A stretch of 64,000 nt of DNA from CAZENU01 sp965222125 (GTDB lineage: Bacteria > Chloroflexota > Dehalococcoidia > Lucifugimonadales > CAZENU01), in contig CBDCTC010000006.1 in the NCBI GenBank assembly GCA_965222125.1, positions 124,001 through 188,000 of the forward strand, in the 5' to 3' direction. Under the pieces are notes generated by a model. It searched no databases, had not been told where the DNA came from, and saw nothing but the letters and a program-made list of their open reading frames with translations. The first letter of the stretch is position 1. Each line of letters begins with the position of its first letter. This document shows positions 50,663 through 60,211 of this stretch, piece by piece. Position numbers and translations under genes: made by a program.

Positions 50663-51136
50663 GTGGAGGAGCCGAAGGACGGACGGGGGTGGGGCGGTTG
50701 CTTCATGTGGGTGGTCCGGCTGCTGGGGATAGGGGCGTTGGTCGTGGTGGTCGTCGTGGCGGGCGTGGTCGGCCTCAACCTGGTCTCGCCGGCTGTCGAC
50801 CCGTGTCCGGCGGACTCTCCGACTATCCCGCCGCCCGGACAGCTACCTGTGCTGCTTGACCTGTTCCTCGATGAGTGCGTGAGCGTTGCCGGAGAGGTGG
50901 TGTCGCGAGACATCGGCGAGCTGGTGGTGGAGATGGACCGGGGAGAGTACGTGCAGCGGGTGAGGGTCCGTGTACCGGCGGATGTCTTCGGGCAGGTTTC
51001 CGTAGGCGAGCGCGTTCACGTGGCCGGACGGATCGGGGAGCATGAGGACGGGGGATACGTGGTGCATCACGGAGTGGACCGCGGGTGGTGGGGCAATCTC
51101 CGTGAGAACCTTCCGGGGGACGTTCTCACGCCCTAG
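50663..51136 (+). CDS. Single-span membrane protein with an exported OB-like domain, function unknown
   Basis: The 157-residue protein starts at a GTG; an ATG at 50705 is an alternative. One strong membrane helix (VVRLLGIGALVVVVVVAGVV, about residues 17-36) is followed by a Pro-rich linker and a beta-rich domain from about residue 68 (SVAGEVVSRDIGELVVEMDR, then a GERVHVAGRIGEHEDG stretch), suggesting a small OB-like barrel outside the membrane. I do not recognise the family. It lies at the end of the decayed DUF2207-like region but its frame is open throughout. Confidence 0.6.
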   Translation: MEEPKDGRGWGGCFMWVVRLLGIGALVVVVVVAGVVGLNLVSPAVDPCPADSPTIPPPGQLPVLLDLFLDECVSVAGEVVSRDIGELVVEMDRGEYVQRVRVRVPADVFGQVSVGERVHVAGRIGEHEDGGYVVHHGVDRGWWGNLRENLPGDVLTP

Positions 51137-51788
51137 AGCTGGGCCGCTGCCCCAATCCCTGATCTCCTGACGACGCCCTGGGGGTCGCGCCTCGACGCAT
51201 TGCGGTTGAGGGCCTGGTCTAGGATGCCGAAGGCCCGGTCGACGCCCAGGCGCTCCACCCTGAGGGGACGGCTCCTCCTCCTGCTTTTGAGAGGCGCTCC
51301 ACATTGCGCCCCAAGGAACGGTTCGCGTATCGGAGACCTTGAACCTTTGCGCTGTAGCCATGGCCGAGGCGGGGCGGGGCGGCATCTTCACGCCGATGTA
51401 CTTTATCCACGCCCGCAACCCGGCATAGTACGCTCCGACCTGCTCTTGTTCCTGTTCCCGGTGGCAGGGAAGCGATCCTGCCATCACACAGCGTACCAGC
51501 CCTCCGAGGGCCCCTGCGCGCGCTACCGGAGGGAGAGGGGCGTATATCTGTCCGCCCTTCGGGCAGTCGACGTAGGGGGCATCGGCCCACAGGGCGTTCC
51601 TGTCCCTCCGCAGCCCGAGTCCGCCTGAGCTCAGATGACGGTCATATCTCACAGCGGACCCCCCAAGACCATGCGCGGCGGTCGCCGTCGAGACACAGAC
51701 GGCATTCTCGCCGTCTATCGCGATGCCCGACACACCATGCATCTCTCCGTGTCCAGACGCTCTCGCCCCGGCTCCTGCGGGCTCGCGC
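51137..51788. other. Gene-free or decayed stretch
   Basis: About 650 bases contain several overlapping open frames on both strands, none with a recognisable family, good start site or clear coding character. It marks the right end of the accessory region. Confidence 0.45.
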
Positions 51789-52802
51789 CTATTGGCGCGA
51801 CGACAGGCCGGCGACGATGTTGTCGACGTGCGCCGTGAACTCGGCGACCAGGTGTATCTGGCTCGACACCCTGCCGTCGCCCGGGAAGCTGTCGGACCAG
51901 CTCCCGTCGGCGGACTGCGTGTCGGTGAACCAGTCGCCCATGCGCACCGTCCAGTCGCGGTACTGCGGGTCGCCGGTCACCTGGTACAGCAGCGACGATC
52001 CCCACCCCGACTTGCACACCGGGGCGAACTCGAACTGTCCGTTCGTGCTCTCCATCGAGAACCGCATGTACTGTCGGGCGAGCGAGATGTAGTCGGGGTT
52101 GGGGTCAGACATATACAGGCGAGACAGGAACGCGGACGCTATGCCGCCGACCGTCCAGCGCTGCAGGACCGGGTCCTGGGCGACTACCACGTGCCAGCGC
52201 CGCTCCTCCGGGGGAAACTCTCTGACCACCTGCTGGGTGCGCCGCGACATGTTGTAGTAGAGGCGGTCCGGCAGCTCGTCCTGCTGGTCCCATAGGCTGA
52301 CCAGGTAGCCGTACACCTTGAGCGCGGCGTCCATGTTGCCCGTGGCGATGCAGGCCAGCCCGGCCCCGACCGTGTAGGGCACGTCCATCGTGTCGCTCGA
52401 GCCATCCTCCGTCAGGTCGTTGGCGAACCCGCCCGATGCCGGGTCCTGCAGGCTGAGCAGGAACGGCATGCAGCCGACGCTGAGGTCGTACTGGCGAGCC
52501 ATGTGCGCGCCGTAGATGAAGGTCGCGTTGCGGTACGCGTAGGCGTCAGTCAGCTTGCGCAGGCCGCGGTCGAAGTCCCCTTCGTCCGTCAGCATGTTCT
52601 CGCGGACCCATCTGCAGATGCCGAGGGCGGCCCGCGTCTCGCCAGCCACCAGGAAGGTCCACGGCAGCCGGTAGAAGAAGAAGCCGTCCTCCACGGCTCC
52701 GTACGAGCCGTCCGAGTTGGCGTGCGCGAGAATATAGTCGACAGCCTTGCGCTTGACGCTCTCGTATTTCGCGATATTGTTCCGCAAGCCGGTGGCGGCC
52801 AT
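51789..52802 (-). CDS. Alpha/alpha-toroid (terpene cyclase/prenyltransferase-like fold) protein
   Basis: The 337-residue protein has repeated helical hairpins with motifs such as ILAHANSDGSYGAVEDG, LLSLQDPASGGFAND and GDWFTDTQSADGSWSDSF, the QW-like Gly/Trp turns of (alpha/alpha)6 barrels. No DxDD motif of squalene-hopene cyclases is seen and there is no signal peptide. The toroid could act on a sugar or terpenoid, but the sequence gives no proof. It lies 12 bases downstream of the zinc dehydrogenase gene and is very likely co-transcribed with it. Confidence 0.75.
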   Translation of the reverse strand: MAATGLRNNIAKYESVKRKAVDYILAHANSDGSYGAVEDGFFFYRLPWTFLVAGETRAALGICRWVRENMLTDEGDFDRGLRKLTDAYAYRNATFIYGAHMARQYDLSVGCMPFLLSLQDPASGGFANDLTEDGSSDTMDVPYTVGAGLACIATGNMDAALKVYGYLVSLWDQQDELPDRLYYNMSRRTQQVVREFPPEERRWHVVVAQDPVLQRWTVGGIASAFLSRLYMSDPNPDYISLARQYMRFSMESTNGQFEFAPVCKSGWGSSLLYQVTGDPQYRDWTVRMGDWFTDTQSADGSWSDSFPGDGRVSSQIHLVAEFTAHVDNIVAGLSSRQ

Positions 52803-52814
52803 CGTGTCCTCCCT

Positions 52815-53897
52815 TTACATATTCGGGTACATCACGACCTTGATGAGCCCGTCGACCGGCGCCTCGCCGGCGACCGTCCGGATCGCCCTGTCAGCGTCGT
52901 CCACCGCGAACCGGTGGGAAACGACCTCATCGAGCGGATACCGGCCGCTCTCCGCGATGCCGAGCGCCTGCTTGACGGCCGGGCTGTCGTGGGTGTTCAC
53001 GCCGCGGATCGTGATCTCCTCGGCCGTGATCTTGTCCGTCATGAGCGGGCTCGGCCGCAGGCCGGCGCCGCCTCCGAGCACGATCGTGCCGGCCGACCCC
53101 ACCAGGTCGAGCGCCAACGGCGGCGACTCCGCCGTGTTCGTGACGTCGATCACGACGTTGGCCATCGCCCCGTCCGTCAGCTCCGACACCAGTGCCGTCG
53201 GGTCGTCCCGGTCAGCGGCGACCGCGTGGGTCGCCCCCAGCCGCTGCGCCATGACAAGGCGCGCCTCGTCGCGGGCCAGCCCGATGACGACGATGTGCCT
53301 CGCGCCCGACTCCCGGGCCGCAACGGTCGCGGCCAGCCCCTGGGGACCCGGCCCAATGACGACCGCGGTATCGCCGATCGTCACGCCGCCGATCGTGCGC
53401 AGCCAGCGGATCCCGTTGCCCAGGACGGCGCAGACCAGCACGGCGACCTCGCCCGGAAGCTCCTCGGAGATCCTGTGGACCCGCGCCGTCGGCGGCAGGT
53501 AGACGAACTGCCCGTAGCCGCCCCACAGGTACGGCGGCTGGTCAGCCTTCACCGCGCCTCCATAGCCCTTGGACACGGTACAGACGCGGTACCTGCCCAT
53601 CCGGCAACGCTCGCATCTGCCGCATCCGAAGGTCGTCTCCACGACCACGCGGTCACCGGCCGCGACGCCCCAAGCGTCCCGCGCCGAGGGGCCGATGTCC
53701 GTAACGCGACCGACGATCTCGTGCCCCAGGATCACCGGCGCGTTGTCGCCGTTGTAGTGGAAGACGTCGCTGCCGCAGACGCCCGTCACCTCGATCTCGA
53801 GGACGCCGTCGTCCTCTCCCGCCTGCGGCACGGGGAATTCCTGCATCTCGATTTGACGCCGTCCTACAAGAACGGCGGATCTCTCGGTCGACTGCAT
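52815..53897 (-). CDS. Zinc-dependent medium-chain alcohol/polyol dehydrogenase
   Basis: The 360-residue protein has the catalytic zinc ligands Cys41 in GVCGSD and His59-Glu60 in LGHEIVG, a structural zinc lobe with Cys92, 95, 98 and 106, and the Rossmann motif VVIGPGPQGLAATVAA (about residues 183-198). Such enzymes oxidise alcohols, polyols or sugars with NAD(P). The four structural cysteines are intact. It precedes the alpha/alpha-toroid gene closely, so the two may act on related substrates. Confidence 0.93.
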   Translation of the reverse strand: MQSTERSAVLVGRRQIEMQEFPVPQAGEDDGVLEIEVTGVCGSDVFHYNGDNAPVILGHEIVGRVTDIGPSARDAWGVAAGDRVVVETTFGCGRCERCRMGRYRVCTVSKGYGGAVKADQPPYLWGGYGQFVYLPPTARVHRISEELPGEVAVLVCAVLGNGIRWLRTIGGVTIGDTAVVIGPGPQGLAATVAARESGARHIVVIGLARDEARLVMAQRLGATHAVAADRDDPTALVSELTDGAMANVVIDVTNTAESPPLALDLVGSAGTIVLGGGAGLRPSPLMTDKITAEEITIRGVNTHDSPAVKQALGIAESGRYPLDEVVSHRFAVDDADRAIRTVAGEAPVDGLIKVVMYPNM

Positions 53898-54197
53898 ATT
53901 CAGACTACCTTCTCTCCGCGGCAGTTCCGATCAGGCGAACAGTATATCGCCGCTGCCGCCGGCTTGAATAGCTCAGCAACGGCATTCTAAACCGTCAGCC
54001 CCCGGACGGGCAGGTCTGACAGAACGCGGAGAAGCGGCCCGAGCCGGCCGTCTGTAACTGTTCAACCGTGAGTGGCCCACACAAACCGTTCACCTCGAGT
54101 AGCGCCCAGGGTCTCAGCACACACGACCGGTCACCGCCGTTTCCCGGCGCTGGCCCTGGCAACGGCACGGTGATAGACTCGGGGCAAGGGGACGCGA
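53898..54197. other. Intergenic spacer with a partial dispersed repeat
   Basis: The zinc dehydrogenase and PAC2 genes diverge here, so both promoters should lie in this 300-base stretch. Positions 54086-54108 match the left part of the hairpin repeat family. No gene is seen. Confidence 0.5.
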
Positions 54198-55070
54198 ATG
54201 GACGGACTGGTCTTCATCGAAGAGCCCGAATTCAAGATGACGACGATGGTCGCCGCGTTCGCCGGCTGGCCCGACGCTGCGGAGGCCGCCACCGGTGCCG
54301 TCAGGTACGTCGCGGACCAGCACTGCGCGCGGAAGATCGCCGAGATCGACCCCGAGGAGTTCTACGACTTCACCACCAGCCGTCCCAACGTGAGCATCGA
54401 CGACGAGGGCGGCCGGGTGGTCACGTGGCCTTCCAACGAATTCTTCTCTACCGCGCCCACCGACGAGTCCGACGGGGCGCTTCTGTTCATCGGCACGGAG
54501 CCCAATCTCCGTTGGCGCGCCTTCGCGTCGATCATGCTCGAGGTCGCCCGGCGGGCCGGGGTCGAATCGGCCTTCATGTTGGGCGCGCTCAACGACGCGG
54601 TGCCGCACACCAGGGTGCCGAGAGTCACGGGCGTCTCCGGAGACCCTCGCGTCAGAGCCAAGCTGCACGAGCAGGGGATTCGCGGCTCCGGGTACCAGGG
54701 CCCCACGGGCATCCACACCGCTTTCCTCGAGGTCTGCGACAACGCTGGGCTGCCAATCGCCAGCCTTTGGGGTCACAACCCACACTACGTCACGACGACG
54801 TCCAACCCGCGGGTCAGCCTGGCCCTGCTTTCCAAGCTCCAGGGCATGGCGGAGGTGAGGGTCGACCTGGGCGACCTGTACGCCGCGGGCGAAGCGTTCG
54901 ACACTGAGCTGACCCAGGCTGTGGGCGACCGCTCCGAGATCACGGCCTACGTTGCCAAGTTAGAGCAGCGCTACGATGCGTCGGTCGGCGCGTTGGGCGA
55001 CGTCGCAAGTCCGTCCGCTATCGTAGAGGAGCTGGAAGAGTTCCTGCGCCAGCAACGAAACGAAGGCTGA
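54198..55070 (+). CDS. PAC2 family protein
   Basis: The 290-residue protein has the PAC2 pattern: an N-terminal MVAAFAGWPDAAEAAT, a central GALLFIGTEPNLRWRAF, and SAFMLGALNDAVPHTRVPRV followed by HEQGIRGSGYQGPTGIHTAF. This family is related to archaeal and eukaryotic proteasome assembly chaperones; its bacterial role is unclear. GGGGCAAGGGGA precedes the ATG. The C-terminal 60 residues are a predicted helical tail (VAKLEQRYDASVG, VEELEEFLRQQ). Confidence 0.9.
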   Translation: MDGLVFIEEPEFKMTTMVAAFAGWPDAAEAATGAVRYVADQHCARKIAEIDPEEFYDFTTSRPNVSIDDEGGRVVTWPSNEFFSTAPTDESDGALLFIGTEPNLRWRAFASIMLEVARRAGVESAFMLGALNDAVPHTRVPRVTGVSGDPRVRAKLHEQGIRGSGYQGPTGIHTAFLEVCDNAGLPIASLWGHNPHYVTTTSNPRVSLALLSKLQGMAEVRVDLGDLYAAGEAFDTELTQAVGDRSEITAYVAKLEQRYDASVGALGDVASPSAIVEELEEFLRQQRNEG

Positions 55071-55184
55071 CCGACCGCCGGTCCGCCCCAGGTTCCGCGG
55101 GCAGGGCCTCCCCTACCCGCGGAACACCCGCTCCGGTCGTACGTGGCGCGGAAAAGCCGCGGTCTGCTAACCTGTGTGCCGGGG

Positions 55185-55466
55185 TCAGGCGGCCTCTCTG
55201 GGGGCGCTCAGGTAGTAGTACGGAACGTACCATATGCCGGCGCTGCCGAGGTTGACGACCGCCTGCCTGCGGAGAGTCCGCAGAACGACGCCGCTTACGC
55301 CGCGCCTGGGGCCGCCCGGAAGGCTCCCGTTGTAGTACACGGCTTGGCCGCGCGCAAGCTGGCCGAAGTCGACCGCGGCCCCGAACTCGGCCGGCGACGG
55401 CATCCCCGGCATCGGAAGCTGGACCACGTCTTGGCTATCCTTGTCCTTGACCAGTGCGAGTGGCAT
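55185..55466 (-). CDS. Small conserved-looking protein, function unknown
   Basis: The 93-residue protein starts at the ATG at 55466, which has GGAG five bases upstream; an in-frame start at 55481 is less likely. It is beta-rich with VVQLPMPGMPSPAEFG, VYYNGSLPGGPRRG and GIWYVPYYYLSAP segments, compatible with a small barrel. There are no membrane segments or known motifs. The complementary strand also has an open frame, but its codon use is less protein-like. Confidence 0.6.
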   Translation of the reverse strand: MPLALVKDKDSQDVVQLPMPGMPSPAEFGAAVDFGQLARGQAVYYNGSLPGGPRRGVSGVVLRTLRRQAVVNLGSAGIWYVPYYYLSAPREAA

Positions 55467-55576
55467 GGCGACTCCAATCATTGATTTAGAACACTATAGA
55501 ACAGAACCGGCGTTCGTGTCAACCGCGGCCGCCCCGCTGTACCAGTTCAGACTTGAAGAGATCACACGACCCTATC

Positions 55577-55620
55577 CCCCTGAGTAGCGCCGGTGCCTCA
55601 CCGGCGCGTATCGAAGGGCG
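55577..55620. repeat. Dispersed hairpin repeat, copy 3
   Basis: Positions 55587-55607 form a perfect 9-bp stem (GCGCCGGTG / CACCGGCGC) with a CCT loop. Compared with copy 1, base pairs change on both sides, keeping the stem. Confidence 0.75.
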
Positions 55621-55750
55621 CACGCAACCTCCCCGCCAATGCTGGTGTCGGCCCCAGCCAAAGACTGAGCTGTGCGGGCCCTTAGATACACCCCGGCGGA
55701 TCGGCCGAGCATTCAGGGCGTCTCGGCTCTACGCCGCAGCCCACACAACC

Positions 55751-55800
55751 CGCCCACCCCGAGTAGCGCCGATGCTTCAGCTGCTCGTATCGAGGGGCGC
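55751..55800. repeat. Dispersed hairpin repeat, copy 4
   Basis: The core AGTAGCGCCGATGCTTCA matches copy 1, but the right arm reads AGCTGCTC and no longer pairs well, so this copy looks decayed. Confidence 0.6.
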
Positions 55801-55874
55801 GCGCCACGTCCCGTCCCACGTGCCATCGATCCAGGGCGTCACAAGGCCATGCGCGGCGACGGCTCGGAGTTGAC

Positions 55875-56693
55875 ATGACAGACCTGCCGGCCGCCCTCGA
55901 CCACCTCGCCGAGCTCGCGCCCCTGGTCGACGCCCCGCGTCTGGGCCTGATGGTCGACTTCGACGGCACACTCGCGCCGATCGCGCCGACGCCGGACGAG
56001 GCCGCCATATCGCCGGCCGCCCTCGACGCGCTGGGCCGCATTGCCGCCGCGATAGAGATGGCCTGCGTGATCTCCGGCCGGGCGCTCGCCGACCTCACGG
56101 CCAGGGTCGACCTGCCCGGCGCCACGTTCGTGGGCAATCACGGCGCCGAGTATCTGGACGGCCACAGCCTTAGAGTGGAGCCCGGAGTCGCCGACTATCG
56201 AGAGACCGTCGAGGGCGTGCTCGAGCACCTCAGGTCGCGGGTCGACGACCCGGCAATCGTATGGCAGAGCAAGTCGCTCGGCGCGTCCGTACACTTCCGA
56301 CGCGCCCGCGACCCGAAGGACGCAGCCCGACGCCTCAAGGCCGCCCTGGCCGACGCGCCCGACACCGACCGTCTCGAGTCGTTCTGGGGCAAAATGGTGC
56401 TGGAGCTCGTCGCGCCGCTGGGACTGGACAAGGGCCACGCCGTCAGGAAGCTGGTGCGCGAGCGGCGCCTGAACTCGGTGCTGTTCATAGGCGACGACAC
56501 GACGGACGCAGCCGGGATGAGGGTGGTTCGGGAGCTCAGACAGGCGGGCATACTCCGAGGCGCGGCCGTCGCCGTCCTCCACGACGACACTCCGGAGGCC
56601 GTACTGCTCGCCGCGGACTACACGCTGCCGGGCGTCCCGGACGTGGAGCGGTTCCTGACCTGGCTCGCCGACCGGGTCGAGGGCGCCGGCTAG
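55875..56693 (+). CDS. otsB: Trehalose-6-phosphate phosphatase (HAD family)
   Basis: The 272-residue protein has HAD motif 1 VDFDGTLAP (Asp28 is the nucleophile and Asp30 the acid/base), a VISGRALADL motif, GNHGAEYLDG typical of OtsB, a conserved Lys in the C1-type cap region, and motif 4 FIGDDTTDAAG. It removes phosphate from trehalose-6-phosphate, giving the osmolyte trehalose. No otsA is in the window. Its stop codon overlaps that of the convergent PHP gene. Confidence 0.92.
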   Translation: MTDLPAALDHLAELAPLVDAPRLGLMVDFDGTLAPIAPTPDEAAISPAALDALGRIAAAIEMACVISGRALADLTARVDLPGATFVGNHGAEYLDGHSLRVEPGVADYRETVEGVLEHLRSRVDDPAIVWQSKSLGASVHFRRARDPKDAARRLKAALADAPDTDRLESFWGKMVLELVAPLGLDKGHAVRKLVRERRLNSVLFIGDDTTDAAGMRVVRELRQAGILRGAAVAVLHDDTPEAVLLAADYTLPGVPDVERFLTWLADRVEGAG

Positions 56694-57631
56694 CTGCCGT
56701 CTCCCAGCCCGGCTCCGGCCGGAAAGACGGGCTGCGTCCACGCGCGCGGCCCTGAGGACGAGACGACCGTGGCGCGGACGTACCCCTCGTCGCCGTTGGC
56801 CTCGTACTCGGCGGCGGGGCCCGTGCTCTCGGCCAGCAAAACGCCGTCCTTGCCGGTGAACCGGGTCGTGTATATGAAGTCCCGCTCCTCGTCGATCTCC
56901 AACGCGATTCCCTCCGCGGAGCACTCGAGCCGCGTGAGCGTCACGCCGGTCGATGCGTAGAAGCCGCCCGACGCGAGGCCGTCGACGATCGCCTCCTGTG
57001 TCAGCTCGTCGGCCTGCACCATCACCCAGCCGCGGCCCGGATTCGACCGCCACGGAGCGAAGTCGTGGTAGTTGTGCGAGTCGTCGGTGGCGACTCCGAA
57101 GATCACCCGGCCCGCGCTGAGGACGCCGTCCCAGATCTCCTCGTAGCTCGGCTTCCCGGGAGCGCCGAACACATTGACGCCCGGATGCCCGTTGAACACC
57201 TCCAACAGGCTGGCCCCCTCCACGAGGCTGATCGCCCGGTGGTCGAAGGCCCAATTGAAGTTCGGATGGTTTATCGACGCTATGCCGCCTGCTTCGATGA
57301 TCGCGTCCACGTTGGCCTGCAGCGTCGCCACGACGTCACCGGCGTCGATGGGCTCGACGACCCGCGAAATCCCGACGCCGTTGATGTGGATCGGCGTTTC
57401 GCCTCCCCGAAGCCGGACGCTGACCTCCTCGCCCGGCACCATCAACGGCTTCCGGAAGCGGCGGCGGCCCGAGCCGTAGTCCAGCAGCGTCAGGTGGTTG
57501 TGGTCGCTCAGCACGAGAAAGTCGTAGTCGTGCCTCCGGTACCAGCTCACTACTTTGTGCGGGTCCTCGTCACCGTCCGACTCCGTCGTGTGTGTATGGA
57601 TGTTGCCCTTGTACCACTGTTTGTCGCTCAT
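56690..57631 (-). CDS. PHP-domain metallo-phosphoesterase family protein
   Basis: The 313-residue protein opens with the PHP motif NIHTHTTESDGD (His12, His14, Asp19), then LVLSDHNHLT (Asp and His) and a SINHPNFNW block, each a metal-ligand motif of the PHP fold. A C-terminal beta-rich domain of about 80 residues follows (VTLTRLECSAEG onward). Related proteins are trinuclear-metal phosphoesterases or peptidase-like hydrolases. The substrate is not clear. The stop overlaps the otsB stop, and an IS630-type element lies 61 bases upstream of its start. Confidence 0.88.
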   Translation of the reverse strand: MSDKQWYKGNIHTHTTESDGDEDPHKVVSWYRRHDYDFLVLSDHNHLTLLDYGSGRRRFRKPLMVPGEEVSVRLRGGETPIHINGVGISRVVEPIDAGDVVATLQANVDAIIEAGGIASINHPNFNWAFDHRAISLVEGASLLEVFNGHPGVNVFGAPGKPSYEEIWDGVLSAGRVIFGVATDDSHNYHDFAPWRSNPGRGWVMVQADELTQEAIVDGLASGGFYASTGVTLTRLECSAEGIALEIDEERDFIYTTRFTGKDGVLLAESTGPAAEYEANGDEGYVRATVVSSSGPRAWTQPVFPAGAGLGDGS

Positions 57632-57777
57632 TCACGCCGCCTTTCCCAGAAGATTCCTCGCGTACCGCGTGCCCGGGCCGCGCGGCCGCCTAGTGGTCCA
57701 ACATCATTGAAATGAAGACCATGATAGTCATTGTTCCTCTTGGGGGTTCAATCGTAACGTTGAACCGAGGAGGAACC

Positions 57778-58230
57778 ATGATGTCTACCAAGAAGTACCA
57801 TATCAGACTGACTACCGACGAACAACAGGAACTCAACGCCTTGGTCTCACGCGGTCGGGCTGCGGCGCACAAACAGACCCATGCGCGCATTCTGCTGATG
57901 AGCGATGAGTCACGCTCGGACGGGGGAATGAAGGACGCGGACATCACCAGCGCGCTCGGTGTGGGACAGTCAACGGTCGAGCGAATACGCAAGCGCTGTG
58001 TGGAGGAGGGGGTCGAGTCTGCGCTGAATCGCAAAAAGCAACTGCGTCGGCGTCAAAAGAGACTGGACGGCGAAGGTGAAGCACGGTTGATAGCGATGGC
58101 CTGCGGGGAACCGCCGGAGGGGCGTGCCAGTTGGACCCTGAAGCTGTTGGCTGACCAGTTGGTCGAGTGTGAGATAGTCGAGACCATTAGCACCGAGACG
58201 GTTCGCCAGGCGCTTAAAAAAACGAACTGA
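57778..58230 (+). CDS. IS630-type transposase, first frame (DNA-binding domain), copy B
   Basis: The protein starts at the ATG at 57778 after GAGGAGG and is the same as that of copy A except for a few residues (for example His instead of Arg in KKYHIRL, Cys instead of Arg in LVECEIVE). The helix-turn-helix DADITSALGVGQSTVERIRK is present. It ends QALKKTN at 58230, just after seven A bases from which a -1 shift leads into the second frame. Confidence 0.88.
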   Translation: MMSTKKYHIRLTTDEQQELNALVSRGRAAAHKQTHARILLMSDESRSDGGMKDADITSALGVGQSTVERIRKRCVEEGVESALNRKKQLRRRQKRLDGEGEARLIAMACGEPPEGRASWTLKLLADQLVECEIVETISTETVRQALKKTN

Positions 58231-58283
58231 AGCCGTGGCTGAAGCAGAGTTGGTGCATCCCGCCCGGTCAGAGCGCGGAGTTT

Positions 58284-58925
58284 GTGTGCGCGATGGAAGA
58301 CGTACTGGAGGTCTACCAACGGCCGTACGATGGGAATGAGGTTCTGGTGTGCATGGATGAGACGAGCAAACAGCAAGTCAAGGAGACGCGAGTGCCGCGT
58401 CCCGCAGCGCCCGGCTTATCGGCGGCATACGACTACGAATACGAGCGCAATGGAGTGAGCAGCCTGTTCATGCTGTTTGCACCGTTGGACGGATGGCGCC
58501 GAGTCGAGGTCAGAGAGCGTCGCACGAAGGTGGACTGGGCGCATGTGATAAAGAAACTGGTCGACGAGGACTACCCTGACAGAGACCGGATCGTGCTGGT
58601 AATGGACAATCTCAACACTCACAAGCTGTCCTCGCTATACGAGGCATTCGAGCCTGCTGAGGCGAGGCGTATAGCTGAGCGACTGGAGATACACTACACT
58701 CCCAAACACGGGAGTTGGTTGAATATGGCGGAGATAGAGATCGGTGTACTGGCTCGACAGTGCCTGGACCGACGGATTGCCAATCAAGACATCCTGCGCG
58801 GCGAGGTCAATGCTTGGCAGAATCAACGCAACCGGGATGTGATACGAGTGGATTGGCGCTTCACTACCGACGATGCGCGCATCAAGCTAAAGTCACTCTA
58901 TCCATCAATACAAAAAGTTGAACCA

Positions 58926-58926
<1 letters not shown>
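58284..58926 (+). CDS. IS630-type transposase, second frame (DDE domain), copy B
   Basis: The frame has VLVCMDETSKQQ, IVLVMDNLNTHK and HGSWLNMAEIEIGVLARQ carrying the DDE triad. GTG at 58284 is the first usual start, but homology begins upstream at the A-run (NELKPWLKQSWCIPPG). There is no stop inside the element; the frame continues to 59090 over the antisense strand of amt. It differs from copy A at two or more residues (Glu for Lys in RRVEVRE, Asp for Glu in FTTDDAR). Confidence 0.85.
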
Positions 58927-60149
<1,223 letters not shown>

Positions 60150-60211
60150 GCGTCACCACCTCGATAGCGGGTCCGTGCACCGCCGGCGACGAGTCGGGCG
60201 GCCGCCCGACG

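Larger units (their letters stand above)
55467..55874. other. Intergenic region with hairpin repeats
   Basis: The stretch separates the small unknown gene from otsB and holds two copies of the hairpin repeat at 55577-55620 and 55751-55800. No gene is convincing. Confidence 0.5.

Noticed and set aside
50843..51742. 299-codon minus-strand frame spanning the end of the membrane protein gene and the following gap
   Set aside because: It has no family resemblance or ribosome site and overlaps the better-supported plus-strand gene.
54068..54907. Plus-strand open frame of 279 codons overlapping the PAC2 gene
   Set aside because: It is an Arg-rich alternative frame; the PAC2 frame has a ribosome site and family motifs.
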